Source: Chrysemys picta bellii (lineage: Eukaryota > Chordata > Testudines > Emydidae). Taken from it: a DNA stretch of 64,000 bases. Of the stretch, positions 24,034-35,261 are shown in pieces. The stretch's first letter is position 1, and every line of letters starts with the position of its first letter. Where the stretch lies: NCBI RefSeq assembly GCF_011386835.1, contig NC_088795.1:121537434-121601433 (forward strand). Reading direction: 5' to 3'. The notes under the pieces were generated by a model. That model was not told where the DNA came from. It did no database searches and worked only from the letters and a program-made list of their open reading frames with translations. The position numbers and the translations under genes are program-made.

Positions 24034-25467
24034 ATACATGCAGGTCATCAGAGTTAAGAAGCTAGTTAATAGTGCAGTTCAGAGCCAGTACAGTAAAAAT
24101 ATAAACTAATCATAGCTGGATTGAGGCCCTACCAAAAATCATTTAGGTTATCACCATGCTCTGGATTGCAAGCATTTACACAGAGGGATTTTCTTCTACT
24201 ATATGTTTGCACAGCACCTACAACCAAGGGTCCTCAGTTCTGATTAAATATTTAAAAAATAATAATACTTTTTCCTCACTTGCATTTTTTTTGGTCTGTC
24301 TTTTAATTGCAAGTTCATCAGGGCAAGCAGTGTCTTTGGCCCAGAATCTCAAAGGTATAGGCACTTAACTACCATCAGAGGAGTTGGCACAAAAACACCT
24401 TTGAAGAGCTGGGCCTTTCTGTCTTGTGTAATTCTGAGCACAATGGTGACAATCCATAAATAATGATAACAGAGATCAGTGTATGAAAGTAATGAATATG
24501 GCTAAACAAGGATACTGGTGAGAGTGAAACTGGTGCAAGAGCAGGTTTTCTGTTGTAATGTTTCGAGTTGCATTTTATGTGCCTATCCTCCAGCTTCTTG
24601 CAGATGCTCAGACCAGTGTAGTACATATGCAGGCTCTGACATCTGGCTACAGACAATCAGTTGTAAGATCCAGGTGTCTTTATAAAAGAAAATCCCAACA
24701 AAAATCCCATGAAATTTTGAGAACATGCTGAGATGTTTGTAATAATATTCTGCTACAAAAAGGTGATTGATTAGAAAAAAAGAAGGGAGGAGGGCCTCAA
24801 AAAAGATTTTTTAGCTCAAACAGAAATCTATAAACCTCAAGTTTCCACACTACAAAGAGAGAAGCAATATTCACTATGGTTTCACATAAGTTAGTCAATA
24901 AACTTCCATTAACTATGGACAAACTGTCAAAGTGACCTGCTGCCCACATCTTTGCAGAGTGGCTTGGCCTTAGTGGTCCATATTAATATGAATTTTAACC
25001 CCTTGGTCTGGCATTTTAATTCTCTCTCCATTAGTCTCACATTTCTATTTTATCAGCTTGTACTATTGATTTTAAAGAACATGTACAGCCAATTTGCACA
25101 TATGTCTTTTGCAAAGGTCATCGGAGGACACCAACATGTGACTTCTGCAAGATGTCCAGAGGGTTATACTTTCCAATGATCTGTATAACTTTCTACCCAA
25201 GACATGTTTTAATATAATGTATAGAAATAAAAAGAAAGATGCATGAACTAGTACTAGCACTTTGGAATTTGATAGAAGTAATCATTTATTCTTTATTGTG
25301 GGACAAAACTAAACACAGAGTACATGGAGGAGGGAGAACCTCAGGCATACTGCTTTTTTCATAGTCATGGTGTCCAAATTTGTCATTATTCTGCTCCTTA
25401 TAGAAAAATGTGTTTTGATTGTGAATTAGCACCCAGAAACCCTGGGTAGTGAGAGTAGCTTGATTTA
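24034..25467. other. Unannotated sequence with a SINE 3' fragment
   Basis: At about 24185-24265 (plus) lies TATGTTTGCACAGCACCTAC followed by a TTAAAAAATAATAATAC tail, matching the 3' half of the CORE-SINE at 11559. The remainder is unrecognised. Confidence 0.45.
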
Positions 25468-25564
25468 GGACTCAGTCCTGCAAAGGCTTTTGCACATGGT
25501 TAATTTTCAGCATATGACCAGTTCCAATGGACTTTTCGGCATAAGTCTTTACAGGACTGTGGCC
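25468..25564. repeat. Degraded palindromic short repeat, type P2
   Basis: Runs from GGACTCAGTCCTGCAAAGGC to TTTACAGGACTGTGGCC, with a centre of GTTCCAATGGAC. The ends are imperfect reverse complements. Confidence 0.5.
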
Positions 25565-27116
25565 TTAGTCAATTGATTTCTTTTTATGATCAAGACAAAA
25601 CTGGGATATAAAGATAGGATTTACATTTGACTATGAAAGCACTGAAATTTGTGATCACACTGATCTCAGGAAGTTCTACAACCGTGACCTACCTGGCTGT
25701 TGAAAAAAAATCTCTGTCCTCAGCCTCCACCAGTCTGACTCTTGTTATGGAAAATTCCATTGTTCCTCAGGGGCAACATTGTTGCAGAAGATCTTGGTCA
25801 CGGTGGGAGAGGACGTTTCTCAGCCGACAGAGAGTGCTGAAGATCTGATACATGATTTTGGATCTGCTCCAGTACCAATTGTGCAGCCAGGGTGATGATA
25901 GAAGCACTGTAGTGATGTCTTATTGAGTTGTTTGAAAACTTGACTGAGATTTTCCCAAAGGTTCCTCCAGCTGATATTCTTTTATCCCCAACATGACTTC
26001 TTATTGAAATACAGCTAGACCCTCAATTAAAAGAGAAAATCTGATCTTTTATGGGGCAGCCTTGCATAAGAAAGTTTATTATTCAAGCAACAGCAGCTGA
26101 CACATATTATTTGCAGATGCTGCGGACTCCTCGGCGGGTGGAGGGGGGTCAGTCACCCAAAGACATTAGAATGTTCATAGCACCTTGTCCTCATAGAACA
26201 ACATTCTTCTCTTTAAATTACCTATAACTGTAAAGACTTTGCTTAGGTTACACTGCCGTAACAGTCTTTAATTACACAAATCTCCCAAAGTTCATCAAGG
26301 ACCCAATCCCATCCCCATTGAAGTCAATGGAAAAGCTCACATTGACTTCACTGGGTGCAAGAGTCCACTTGTCTAGAGTTACAGCACCTTGAATTTGAGT
26401 TGTGGTTCTGCTCCAAAAAACTGTTTTGTAAAAATGGCCTCGGCTTGGATTGGCACTTTGCAACCCAACCCAAGTAAGGAACCGTGAATAGCTGTGATGC
26501 CCCAGAAACAGGGCCAGAATGAATTGTAACTCTCAAAGTCACAAATTGGTTCTGCTTCCCTCTTCAAATTGGTCTTTATTCCCTGGGTGAATAAGCTGCA
26601 CTGACCCTTTCCTAGCACAGCTTACATCCCCCTTTGTTCCATATCAGCTATGCTAGCAGCTACATAGGGTGGGGGAGAAGCTAAGGTTGCACCTGTCCCT
26701 GCTTGCCCATTCTTTGCTCACTGGTGCAGGAAGGGGTGTAGCAGCTCAGCAGGGGCTTCTCATCCCCTCACATAGGGTTTGGCAAGGTATGTAGCCTGTG
26801 CAGAAAAGTAAGGGGGCTCCTTATTCCTGTTATTCTTCTGTGCAGGTGTTCATTCGGGCTCATGGTTTGAGCCCACAGTGAGGTTCCATGCTATTTATCT
26901 CAATGATTTCCAGGTGCAAACTCTTCAATATATAGATTTTCTAACTGCCAGGCCTGCAAACTCAACTGGGAGTCTGAAAATCAAGTTGGATTCTTTCTGG
27001 CTCACACACAGTTTTTGGCTTACATGTCACTGCTTAGATATCAAGGTAAAAGGTGCCTTTAAAATACAATAGGCAGACAGACTGCCCAACTGATCACACA
27101 CATAGATTCTACAATC
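25565..27116. other. Unannotated sequence
   Basis: A CCATTGAAGTCAATGGAAAA motif at about 26317 is a perfect small palindrome of the P1/P2 centre type. No gene is recognised. Confidence 0.45.
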
Positions 27117-27236
27117 AGGTCCTGATTCTGCAAAGACTTGAACGTGTGCCAAACTTACGCACATATGTGAAACTGCATTATTCCAATAACATACATAAAG
27201 TTATACACGTGCTTAAATTTTTGTAGGCCTGTGGCC
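27117..27236. repeat. Degraded palindromic short repeat, type P2
   Basis: Starts AGGTCCTGATTCTGCAAAGA and ends TTTGTAGGCCTGTGGCC, with internal CATATGTG and ACACGTGCTTAAA half-sites. Confidence 0.5.
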
Positions 27237-28157
27237 TTAGTTAACAATGCTGCTGGTGACAAGTGAACCAGAATAGAATCCAGCTCCCTCCCATAGTTAT
27301 GTTTGCACCCCAAGGTTAACAGGTGTAAAAAAAAAGAAGTAAACATTTGTTTTTGACTAACCTCAGCCACAAAGGGAGTAGATCTAGTGAATAAGAAAGT
27401 GCCATTTCAGAGTAATACCACAATTTAGTTTCAGATCAGGAGTACATAGCATCTCTCGTTTCTCTGTTGTTTCTGCCACAAACATTTCAACCTCAATAAT
27501 ACATAGACATGGAAGGATTAGATTTTTATTGGTAAATGTTGGTAAAGATCGATTTCACCATTCATGCAGAAACCGATGGAAAAATATTTCTATTGATAAT
27601 CATCTAAATTCACAGACAGGCAAAGTAAGAAAAATGCTGCTTGAGAACTTAAAGTCGAAATCCAGTAATTTAGATATTTGAATTAGCTTGTTACAAATGG
27701 ACTAGTGAATAAATAGTAACAACCAGGTGTGATTTGTTGATTTAAGGATATTTACTTTGTATATTTGGATAAGTGATGTTAACAATTTGGGTTTTAATGG
27801 TTTATAAAGCTTTAATTTTTCAATCTCACTGTCGACTGTCATCGAATGTCTGACCACTCATCTCCCCCCCCTCTATATTTTTTCACAACTCAAGAAAATT
27901 TAAACAGATAAAAGAAATCTTTAAAAAAATGCTTAAAAATTAACACTGATATCTGTCAAAATTATAAAAACATAAAAATTGAATTCTGTCAAACATAATA
28001 CTATATTGCAATTCTTACAGCATGCACATCCCCATCTGCAGCTCATTATGGTTTAGGTAAATGGAAACAAAATCACGTTTGGGGAAAAACTGAAACTTTT
28101 GTGAGTTTTAATTTAGTTTTTAAAAATCAATGTTGTATTACTATTTCAGGAAGCAGA
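27237..28157. other. Unannotated AT-rich sequence
   Basis: Low-complexity A/T sequence with a C-run at about 27862-27871. Nothing coding is recognised. Confidence 0.45.
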
Positions 28158-28245
28158 AGGCCAGATCTTTAGATTGAGTAAATTGGCTAGCTTCATTGAA
28201 GACAATGGAACAACATCATTTTATACCAGCTGATGATCTAGCCCT
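28158..28245. repeat. Degraded palindromic short repeat, type P1
   Basis: AGGCCAGATCTTTAGATTGA on the left pairs imperfectly with ACCAGCTGATGATCTAGCCC on the right. The centre is TTCATTGAAGACAATGGAA. Confidence 0.55.
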
Positions 28246-28370
28246 AAAATTAAAACTAGGAAGAGGTCCAATTCTTGCTCAGCTGAGCAGCCCCATTAGT
28301 TTACTTGCATGAACGATCCAAACAAGATTTGGCCAGGAAGAAATGGTATAAAACTAAAGCTCATATTATT

Positions 28371-28498
28371 GGGCCCCAACTTCCAAAGACTTATGCATGT
28401 TCTTAATTTCACGCGCAAGAGTAGCCCCGTTGAAGTCAATGTGACTCTTCATGTGTATAAAATTAGGCATGTACAGACATGTTTGCAGGATCAGGGCC
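28371..28498. repeat. Degraded palindromic short repeat, type P2
   Basis: GGGCCCCAACTTCCAAAGAC pairs with the right end TGTTTGCAGGATCAGGGCC. The centre is CCGTTGAAGTCAATGTGAC. It is one of the longer P2 copies. Confidence 0.55.
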
Positions 28499-29049
28499 AA
28501 AGTTCCTCAAGAAATAAGTTAGAAAGATTATATCATCTTTTCTGCAACAGTGGAAAACAGGTTGATAGCCCTCCAGTGTGCTTCAGATTTCATATTCGGC
28601 TTGTAACAAGAGCTCCATAACACTACCCATTACAACACAAACAACAACCTATTCGTTTAGACCTGCAATCTGAGAGGGGCAACAGCTATTTCAAAATTCC
28701 CAGGGGAGGTTCAAATGACATATTGATCAATTGATTAAAAATGTCAGTGGTCAGAGGAGAGAGCTGCACTGCTGCAAAAATATCTGTCAGAAGAGTCTAT
28801 AAACATATGTGCTATTAGGAGACAAAAAATTAATCTGACAGAAAAATAGGGCAGCGGTTGTTTTACATTAAATGTGAGAGAATGCATGATCTGTTTCCAA
28901 AATGTGTCAGATATAATAATAAGGAATAAAAACTTCACTTCTGGAATAAAGACGTTTGTACACGTATTTTGATAGGCCACATATGAATGTTTGGAATTGA
29001 TTAACTTCTCATAAAATATCTGCTTTGAGTTATTTCTATCAATGGTCAA
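28499..29049. other. Unannotated sequence
   Basis: Holds a minus-strand frame of about 101 codons (28744-29049) with no recognisable motif. No repeat is identified. Confidence 0.45.
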
Positions 29050-30890
29050 AAGAACTGGTGCTATTTCTAAACATCACTTCACTTCTCAACTCCTTTCCCC
29101 ATTTACATGCGGTTGGAGGTGCCTACAATTCTTTGCCACTCCTTTCAACCCATGGCATTGGTTCATAGGTCTTGGAGTTTCAGTCCTTTTCTCTTCTAAT
29201 TTCTCTTGACAGAATCTTTCTATCATATCCTTGGAATTCCATGTCCTTTTTTGCTGTTTCTTCCTCCCATGCTTTGTTTGCTAGTCGTTCTTCTCCCATT
29301 CTTATCCTACGTCCAGCCCACCTCAAACGTGTGTTCTCCAGCCTATTACTGTCAGTCTCAAGTTCCTCTTCCCCCTAATTTCTTTCATGCAAAGTCTGTC
29401 TACCCTCCGCTTGCCTGCCATTCTCCTCAATGTATTATTTTCTACACCTGTATATTTTTTTCTTCCATCTCCATAATACTCACCATTGCCAAACCGTAGA
29501 GCAGGCAGGACAAACACACACACATACACTTTTCCGTTCAGTTTGTTACTTAATTGCTGGTCCCACAGTACTCCTGCCACTTTTTTCAGTACCACCCATG
29601 TGCATGGGGCGGTTCTTTTCAATTGTCCAGATCTGTCTCCGATGGAACTACATGAACGTCCCAAGTGGTTTCTTCTGATTCAGCTTCTCTCCTGAAACTT
29701 CAATCACCAGCTCTTCTTCCACCTTCCCTACTTGTATAACTTTTTGTGTTTTCCCTTCAAAACCACTGTCTTCAAAACAAAGGTGCCCACACTGATACAA
29801 AATACCAATCACTTTTTGCTGTCAGACAAAAGGGCCAAGTTGTCAGCATACATTAATTTTCTCTGTCTCTCTACAGGCTTGGTTCTCCTACCAATTAACA
29901 CCATAACCAGGATGAAGAGAAGTGGGCTTAGCACACTGCCTTATCTCAAACACATTGCCACCTCTGAAATTCCATGTATTGTTCCATGTACTGTTAGCTC
30001 TTGAGTCTCAAGGCAGCTCCTCTATCATCTCCACTTCTTGAAGTTCCCCTCCCATCCATCTCAATACTCCAAACTCTAATTCCCATGGAACAAAGTCATA
30101 TGCTTTCTCAAGATCAGTATATGCTACATAGCAGTTATGCCCTCCATTTATCATTCCTTCAAACTTGTCTCATTGCAAATATTGTGTCTATAGTACTGCT
30201 TCCCTTCCTAAAGCCATGTTGCTCCTCTCCTATATTTTTCTCCAACTTGACCTCAAATTTGCCTCCAGAACTCTCTCAAGAACTTTGAGAGGCTGACTTA
30301 GCAGGGTGATGCCCCAAATTGGTATTTGAATCACTTGCCTTATTCTTACCCCTCCAAAGAAGCAAAATCAATCCCACTCTCCAGTCATCAGGTATCTGAG
30401 TTTGATCCCAGAAAATATACAGCAATCTCTGAAGCCATGTTACTTCAGCATCTCCAAGTGCTTTGGCCAACAGTTATCTCATTGTCACCAACTGCTTTAC
30501 CATTCTTTATCTTATTCAGTGCTTCTGCTACTTTGTTTACAAAGATCAATATCTTTTTAGGCTTCCCCATAACTGTAAGTCATGCTTGTACTCACAACTT
30601 TCTTTCTCATTTAACAATCTTTGAAAATATTTTTCCATACCTCTGCCACCTTGTCTGGGTTAATCACCGCACAGTTCCATCCTTCACACACACAAATTTC
30701 TTCCTATCTTGTGTTTCATTGTTCCTCTTTCTTGCCAACCCAAAAACCAATTTCCTGCCATCTTCCACCAGCTTTCTGCATAATTCCTCTTCAGCCTCCA
30801 TTCTTGCCTTTGCAACTGCCTTTTTAGCCTCTCTCTCTTTTGGGGAGGGGGGGCTGTTTGTATGCATTTTTGATTTTTCAGTCACAGGAC
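29050..30890 (-). mobile_element. Decayed RTE-like non-LTR retrotransposon (LINE)
   Basis: Read on the minus strand, the domain order is that of a LINE ORF2 downstream of the endonuclease. At 30664-30885 an AKKAVAKARMEAEEELCRKL segment precedes RT, as in RTE-type ORFs. An RT block at about 29900 resembles a GSVLSPLLFILVMVL motif. At 29323-29664 there is a C-terminal segment with LSNKLNGKVY and LRRMAGKRRVDRL, and at about 29200-29330 RLRWAGRRIRMGEERLANKA. Frameshifts and stops interrupt every block. No endonuclease, target duplication or tail is seen. The family assignment to RTE is tentative. Confidence 0.65.
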
Positions 30891-31011
30891 AAAGGTGGGT
30901 AGTGGGTTAAAAATTGTTGTAATAAGCCATAAATCTGGTTTCTTTTTTAAATCCAAGATTTTTAGTGTCTAGCAAATGAAAGTGTCTAGTTATGAATTTA
31001 AGCTATCAGGC

Positions 31012-31273
31012 CAGCGGTGGCTCCAGGCACCAGCGCTCCAAGCACGTGCCTGGGGTGGCAAGCCACGGGGGACAGCCTGCCGGTCGCTGTGGGGCGGCAG
31101 TCAGACAGCGTTTGGCGACGTGCCTGCGGGAGGTCCGCTGGTCCCGCGGATTTGGCGGCAATTCGGCGGCGGATACACCGAAGCCGCGGGACCGGCAGAC
31201 CTTCCGCAGGCATGCCGCTGAAGGCAGCCTGCTTGCCGTGCTTGGGGCGGCAAAAAAGCTAGAGCTGCCCCTG
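31012..31273. mobile_element. hAT-like MITE, GC-rich
   Basis: The left end CAGCGGTGGCTCCAGGCACC pairs with the right end AAGCTAGAGCTGCCCCTG. An exact 8-bp duplication, TATCAGGC, flanks it at 31004-31011 and 31274-31281. The interior is rich in CpG and contains inverted blocks (CGTGCCTGGGG against GTGCTTGGGGCGG-type ends). Overlapping frames on both strands reflect GC content, not coding. Confidence 0.85.
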
Positions 31274-31444
31274 TATCAGGCTCGTCTTCTGAGTTCCTGC
31301 ACATCACCTTCAAAAGTTGAGCCTGGGATGTTAAATTCATAACTTTGCTAGATATTAAAAATCATGGACTTAATAAAGACAATGGATTTTTGGTTTATTA
31401 CAACACACTACATTAAACCCCCACCCCCTTTTTTTTGTCCTATG

Positions 31445-31675
31445 ACTGCACAGGTGTTAACTGGCCACTTCACTATGTGCTAACTACTCATGCTAAACAA
31501 TCTGTTCCACCTTGTATTTAGCTGTGATGCTCTGAGTACCTTGCCCAGAGCAGAACAACAACTCTGTGAACGCTCAAAAACGTAGTCTCTTTCGCCAGTA
31601 GAAGTTGGTCCAGTAAAAGATATTACCTCACCCACTTTGCCTCTCTAATATCCTTGAACCAACCTGGCTACAACA
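31445..31675 (+). mobile_element. Inverted-repeat SINE, family 2, copy H
   Basis: The 5' part holds GGTGTTAACTGGCCACTTCA and TTCCACCTTGTATTTAGC. The 3' arm is AGTAAAAGATATTACCTCAC followed by CTCTCTAATATCC and the terminus GAACCAACCTGGCTACAACA, with an ACAACAA tail. Copies I and J contain the same arm plus its inverse. Here the inverted 5' arm is short or absent. No convincing target duplication is seen, so the ends are approximate. Confidence 0.6.
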
Positions 31676-31711
31676 ACAATACGAACAGCAATGTTACAGT
31701 AGCACCTAGAG

Positions 31712-32094
31712 CAGAGGTGGCCAAACTTACTGACCTTCCGAGCCACATACAACAAGCTTCAGAAGTTGGAGAGCCGGGGCGCACCTACCGGGGCTTGGAG
31801 CTCCAGCCCTGTAGGAGGTGCCTGCCGGGGTTTGGGGTTTCAGCTCTGCTCCTGCTGAAGCCCCAAGCCCTGGCAGGCATGCCCTGCAGGACTGAAGCCC
31901 CAACACCTCCCCTCCCTGGTGGGCAGAAGCCCCTACTCTACCACCCCGCTGAAAGGCACAGGTCCCAAGCTCCCCTCGCCTCCTGGTTTGGTAGGTGGAG
32001 AATGGGGACAGTGGTGGGGGGGGGGGGCTCCATGAGCTACACTCTAACAGTAAAAGCCGCATGCGGCTCGCGAGCCATAATTTGGCCACTCCTA
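31712..32094. mobile_element. hAT-like MITE, GC-rich
   Basis: The left terminus CAGAGGTGGCCAAACTTACT pairs with the right terminus AATTTGGCCACTCCTA. The 8-bp flanks ACCTAGAG and GTCTAGAA agree at five of eight positions, all differences being transitions, fitting an aged hAT duplication. The interior is GC-rich with an internal G-tract at about 32017-32028. A 148-codon frame and a 149-codon opposite frame overlap it and have no transposase signature. Confidence 0.75.
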
Positions 32095-32224
32095 GTCTAG
32101 AAGGTGAAATCAAAACTCTCAGACACCAATGGATCAGGAGTTCACACCACACTGCAAGCCTCACTGCATTGTACACAGAGAGAGCGAGAGACTATGCCTG
32201 CTTGCATTTACATTTTAAATAGGC

Positions 32225-32400
32225 ACAACAAAAGGGAAGTGTTATTCACCCATTTTAGGATGGGGAAGTTCTGCACAGATTAAGTAACTAACCCAAGGTT
32301 ACACAGGAAACTATTGTCAAGTCAGGATTAGAACCCCTGTCTCCTAAGTCCCAGCTCAGTGCTTTAACCACATGACTATCCCATTATCTTTACACTATGG
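32225..32400 (-). mobile_element. CORE-SINE/MIR-like SINE, 5' and core parts
   Basis: In reverse complement the sequence has GTGGTTAAAGCACTGAGC (A-box region), then a GGTTCTAATCCTGAC B-box-like stretch, then GTAACCTTGGGTTAGTTAC and CCCCATCCTAAAATGGG, the CORE-SINE/MIR order. The 3' half is not evident. The copy is old and inactive. Confidence 0.6.
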
Positions 32401-33574
32401 TATATTGGCAAGATATTCTTTTTTGGATGTGGTCATTGTTCGGCTTCCTCCTCTGAGAAGAGAAGTTGTAGCCCTAGCCACATTTTTAACTAGCCTCGAT
32501 TAGGAACAAATCTCTTAAGGCTGCCATTACAATTCACTTGAATTATAGAGAAAAAGTATGTTATGTTATCAAATCCACCACTGACATCTCACAAATACAT
32601 AGAAGGGATCTTAATTACAGTAGTGATCATTTTCTTTTCTGTTGTGAATTGATTGTAAGAGATAGGGTAGAATTCCTTATTTAAATCATCAACAATAAGA
32701 TGAACAAGCACAAGATAGAGCCCCTTTTGACCTCAAGATATAAACTAGCTGGATAAAAGAAGGAGAATAAGAAAATTTGGTGCCAATTTCTTTCAAATAG
32801 CTTTATTTCTCTCTGGAATCTAAGCAGCAGATGTTTTCGTAGGTGATCCCAGCTAAAAGGACATGATGCTTTTCATAAAATATAATTACATAATGTATTC
32901 AGTCATCCTGCATGCTTTACAGTAGATCACATTTTAATGACAGTTCATTCTGCTGTCTCAAGACTTGCTTTGGAAATTAACCTTAAAATTGTCCTTAGCT
33001 CCAAAATAGATTAAAATAAAGTGTGGAACAAAAGTGAGAATAATCTTGGCTGCAAATTAATTTGCCTTTGTCCATGCCAGAAATATGCTTTAATTGCTGA
33101 GCTTTTTAAAGCCATTCAAAAAGACCAGTCCTTTTAATTAGCCTGAAAGCGTGGTGTAAGGTGACCAGATGTCCTGGTTTGATCAAAGTGGGTTTTATAA
33201 CAGATTGTTTTATAGACAGAGCATCCAATAGACTGAAATAATGGGCCTGATTTTCTGAAATTAGGTCTGTGCTCATTTGCCTTTACAACTGCATGCATTC
33301 ATTGCATGTACACTTATGAGTATGTACATACAAAGCAGAAATGTGTGTGTACATATAGCTAAGGAGGGTATATAGTTTGTGCAAAATTGTCTACACGCTG
33401 TATATAAGCTATAACCTTTTGTGATACATAATAAGTAGTGCTACACTTTGTAACATTGGCTTTAGTTGGATATTTTTCTGATTATACAATGGTATCAAAG
33501 AAGCTCCTTTGAGACCTTCCCTTTGCTTTCCCTTCTTTATTTCAAAAGCAGATTTTTCTAATCCACTGGAATTT
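32401..33574. other. Unannotated AT-rich sequence
   Basis: No gene or element recognised. A GGTGACCAGATGTCCTGG scrap at about 33160 may be a MITE end. Confidence 0.45.
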
Positions 33575-33587
33575 CTTCGATTATATG

Positions 33588-33805
33588 CAAAAAGAAGAAC
33601 AGGAGTACTTGTGGCACCTTAGAGACTAACAAATTTATTAGAGCATAAGATTTCGTGGACTACAGCCCACGGATATGCATCCGAAGAAGTGGGCTGTAGT
33701 CCACGAAAGCTTATGCTCTAATAAATGTGTTAGTCTCTAAGGTGCCACAAGTACTCCTGTTCTTCTTTTTGCGGATACAGACTAACACGGCTGCTACTCT
33801 GAAAC
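33588..33805 (+). mobile_element. Inverted-repeat SINE, family 1, copy D
   Basis: The arms meet near 33668-33685. The right arm is complete to CTGCTACTCTGAAAC. The left arm begins at CAAAAAGAAGAACAGGAG, lacking the outer terminus. A 13-bp duplication, CTTCGATTATATG, lies at 33575-33587 and 33806-33818. This copy shows the one-sided truncation most clearly and is close to copies A, E and F in sequence. Confidence 0.85.
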
Positions 33806-33818
33806 CTTCGATTATATG

Positions 33819-34493
33819 GTGGACTTGCCTTAACTCGTACATCGCTGTGGGAAGTGGAGCTGCTCTATAGTGCTGCCTTCAGGTCCACAGATGGTACTGC
33901 AGGCACTCCCTGCCTTAGTCTGCAAGGTTTGGCCGCTTGCTAAGGGAAAGGGAGCTTGTGTCAGTCTCCAAACAAAAATAGCAACTCATCATTCATCTGT
34001 CTGCGCCTTTAAACAAAGAAAAAAAGCCAACAACCTTTCAATGCAAGTGTTTAGTTGCAGCATTTAGGGCAAGGCCCTGGCCTGGGCCTGTGTTAGCTCA
34101 GTGCAGCTGCTCCTCCTCTGTCCCAGTCTCACCCAGCCCCTGAGTAAAAACAGGCAAGTGTCCTTAACTGGCCTACTGGTTCTTGATTGGTCAGTATTTC
34201 CTTCTGGCCCTGCTAGGCTTCTGGAGGACTGTCTTGTTGGTCGCTGGGTTTGAGTGGATTTTCCTTGGGCGGGGAGTGTCAGGGCGCTGATGCCTTCAGC
34301 TGGGGGCACAGAAGACCTGATACACTCTACCACAATCATGCCATGTAGCTTCCCAACCCCTCCTATATAAATTATAGAAATAATCTTCTCAATTTATGGC
34401 TAACTAGGCTTGAAGAAAGCCAAACTTACATTGAGGAGTCAACATTTTGTAGGTTACCTGAATATCAAGCTTTCCCTTAGATGCACAGGGAGG
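33819..34493. other. Unannotated sequence
   Basis: A 91-codon minus-strand frame (34064-34339) has no recognisable features. No repeat is identified. Confidence 0.45.
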
Positions 34494-34740
34494 GTCTATA
34501 CAGCAGCTGGGAGGTATAATTCCCCGTTCAGGTAGATATACATGCATTAGCTCTGCTCAAGCTAGCACCTAAAAATAGCAATATGGCAACAAGCGCACAG
34601 GTGGCAGCTTGGCCTATCCACCCAACTACATACCAAGGTTCAAGTGGGATTGTACTTGGATGGCTAGCATGAGCTGTAGCCTGTAGTACCACAGCCACAC
34701 TGCTATTTTTAGGTGATTTCAAGCAGAACTAGCACGTCAG
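34494..34740. mobile_element. Palindromic MITE, possibly Harbinger-like, decayed
   Basis: GGTCTATACAGCAGCTGGGA near the left resembles the CTACAC-type Harbinger termini. The internal block TTAGCTCTGCTCAAGCTAGC and CCTAAAAATAGCAATATGGC is mirrored by GCCACACTGCTATTTTTAGG at about 34694 and a diverged AAGCAGAACTAGCACG. The right terminus is lost, so the boundary is approximate. Confidence 0.5.
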
Positions 34741-35260
34741 TCCCAAATAGGGTGACATTCTAACATACAGAAACGTGACTGTGGGTACATCTACGCAACA
34801 GTTGAGTGGTGTAACTCCAGGCATAGGTAGACAATGTAAATTCCAAGATGATTTCAGAGGGTAGAGGATATAGCCCACACTGTAACTGCAGCCAGAGCAA
34901 AGTACCTTAGATCTAGGGCACATGCTTAAATATTGTCCCAGGCATAGAGCTAGCAAATTGTTGACCCCCCAGCAACATGACTAAGCAAGAGAGCTGGCCC
35001 CATATCAGGAAAGTCATCAAAATTGACCCTTTCCCTTAAACTATATCAATGAATCAGCATTGTACGATGAAAAAACATTTTGTTGGAAATTTCCCAACCA
35101 GCTCTGTTACACAATGTCTGGCAAGCTTTTGTGATTGTTCTCATACAATACCCCGATCCCCATGCCAAGCCATGTTGCCTTTCTTGTGTACAGAGCTCTG
35201 CAGGCAAATGGGAGATTTAGCCCTTCCTACCTCCCACCCGGCTGCTTTTGCCTTTAATCA
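34741..35260. other. Unannotated sequence with possible MITE debris
   Basis: GTGGGTACATCTACGCAAC at about 34780 resembles the terminus of the Harbinger-like MITEs, but the other end is not found. The rest is unrecognised. Confidence 0.4.
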
Positions 35261-35261
35261 T

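Noticed and set aside
31727..32176. 148/149-codon opposing frames as a gene
   Set aside because: They fall inside the GC-rich hAT-like MITE 31712-32094 and overlap on both strands. High GC lowers stop frequency, and no domain is visible.
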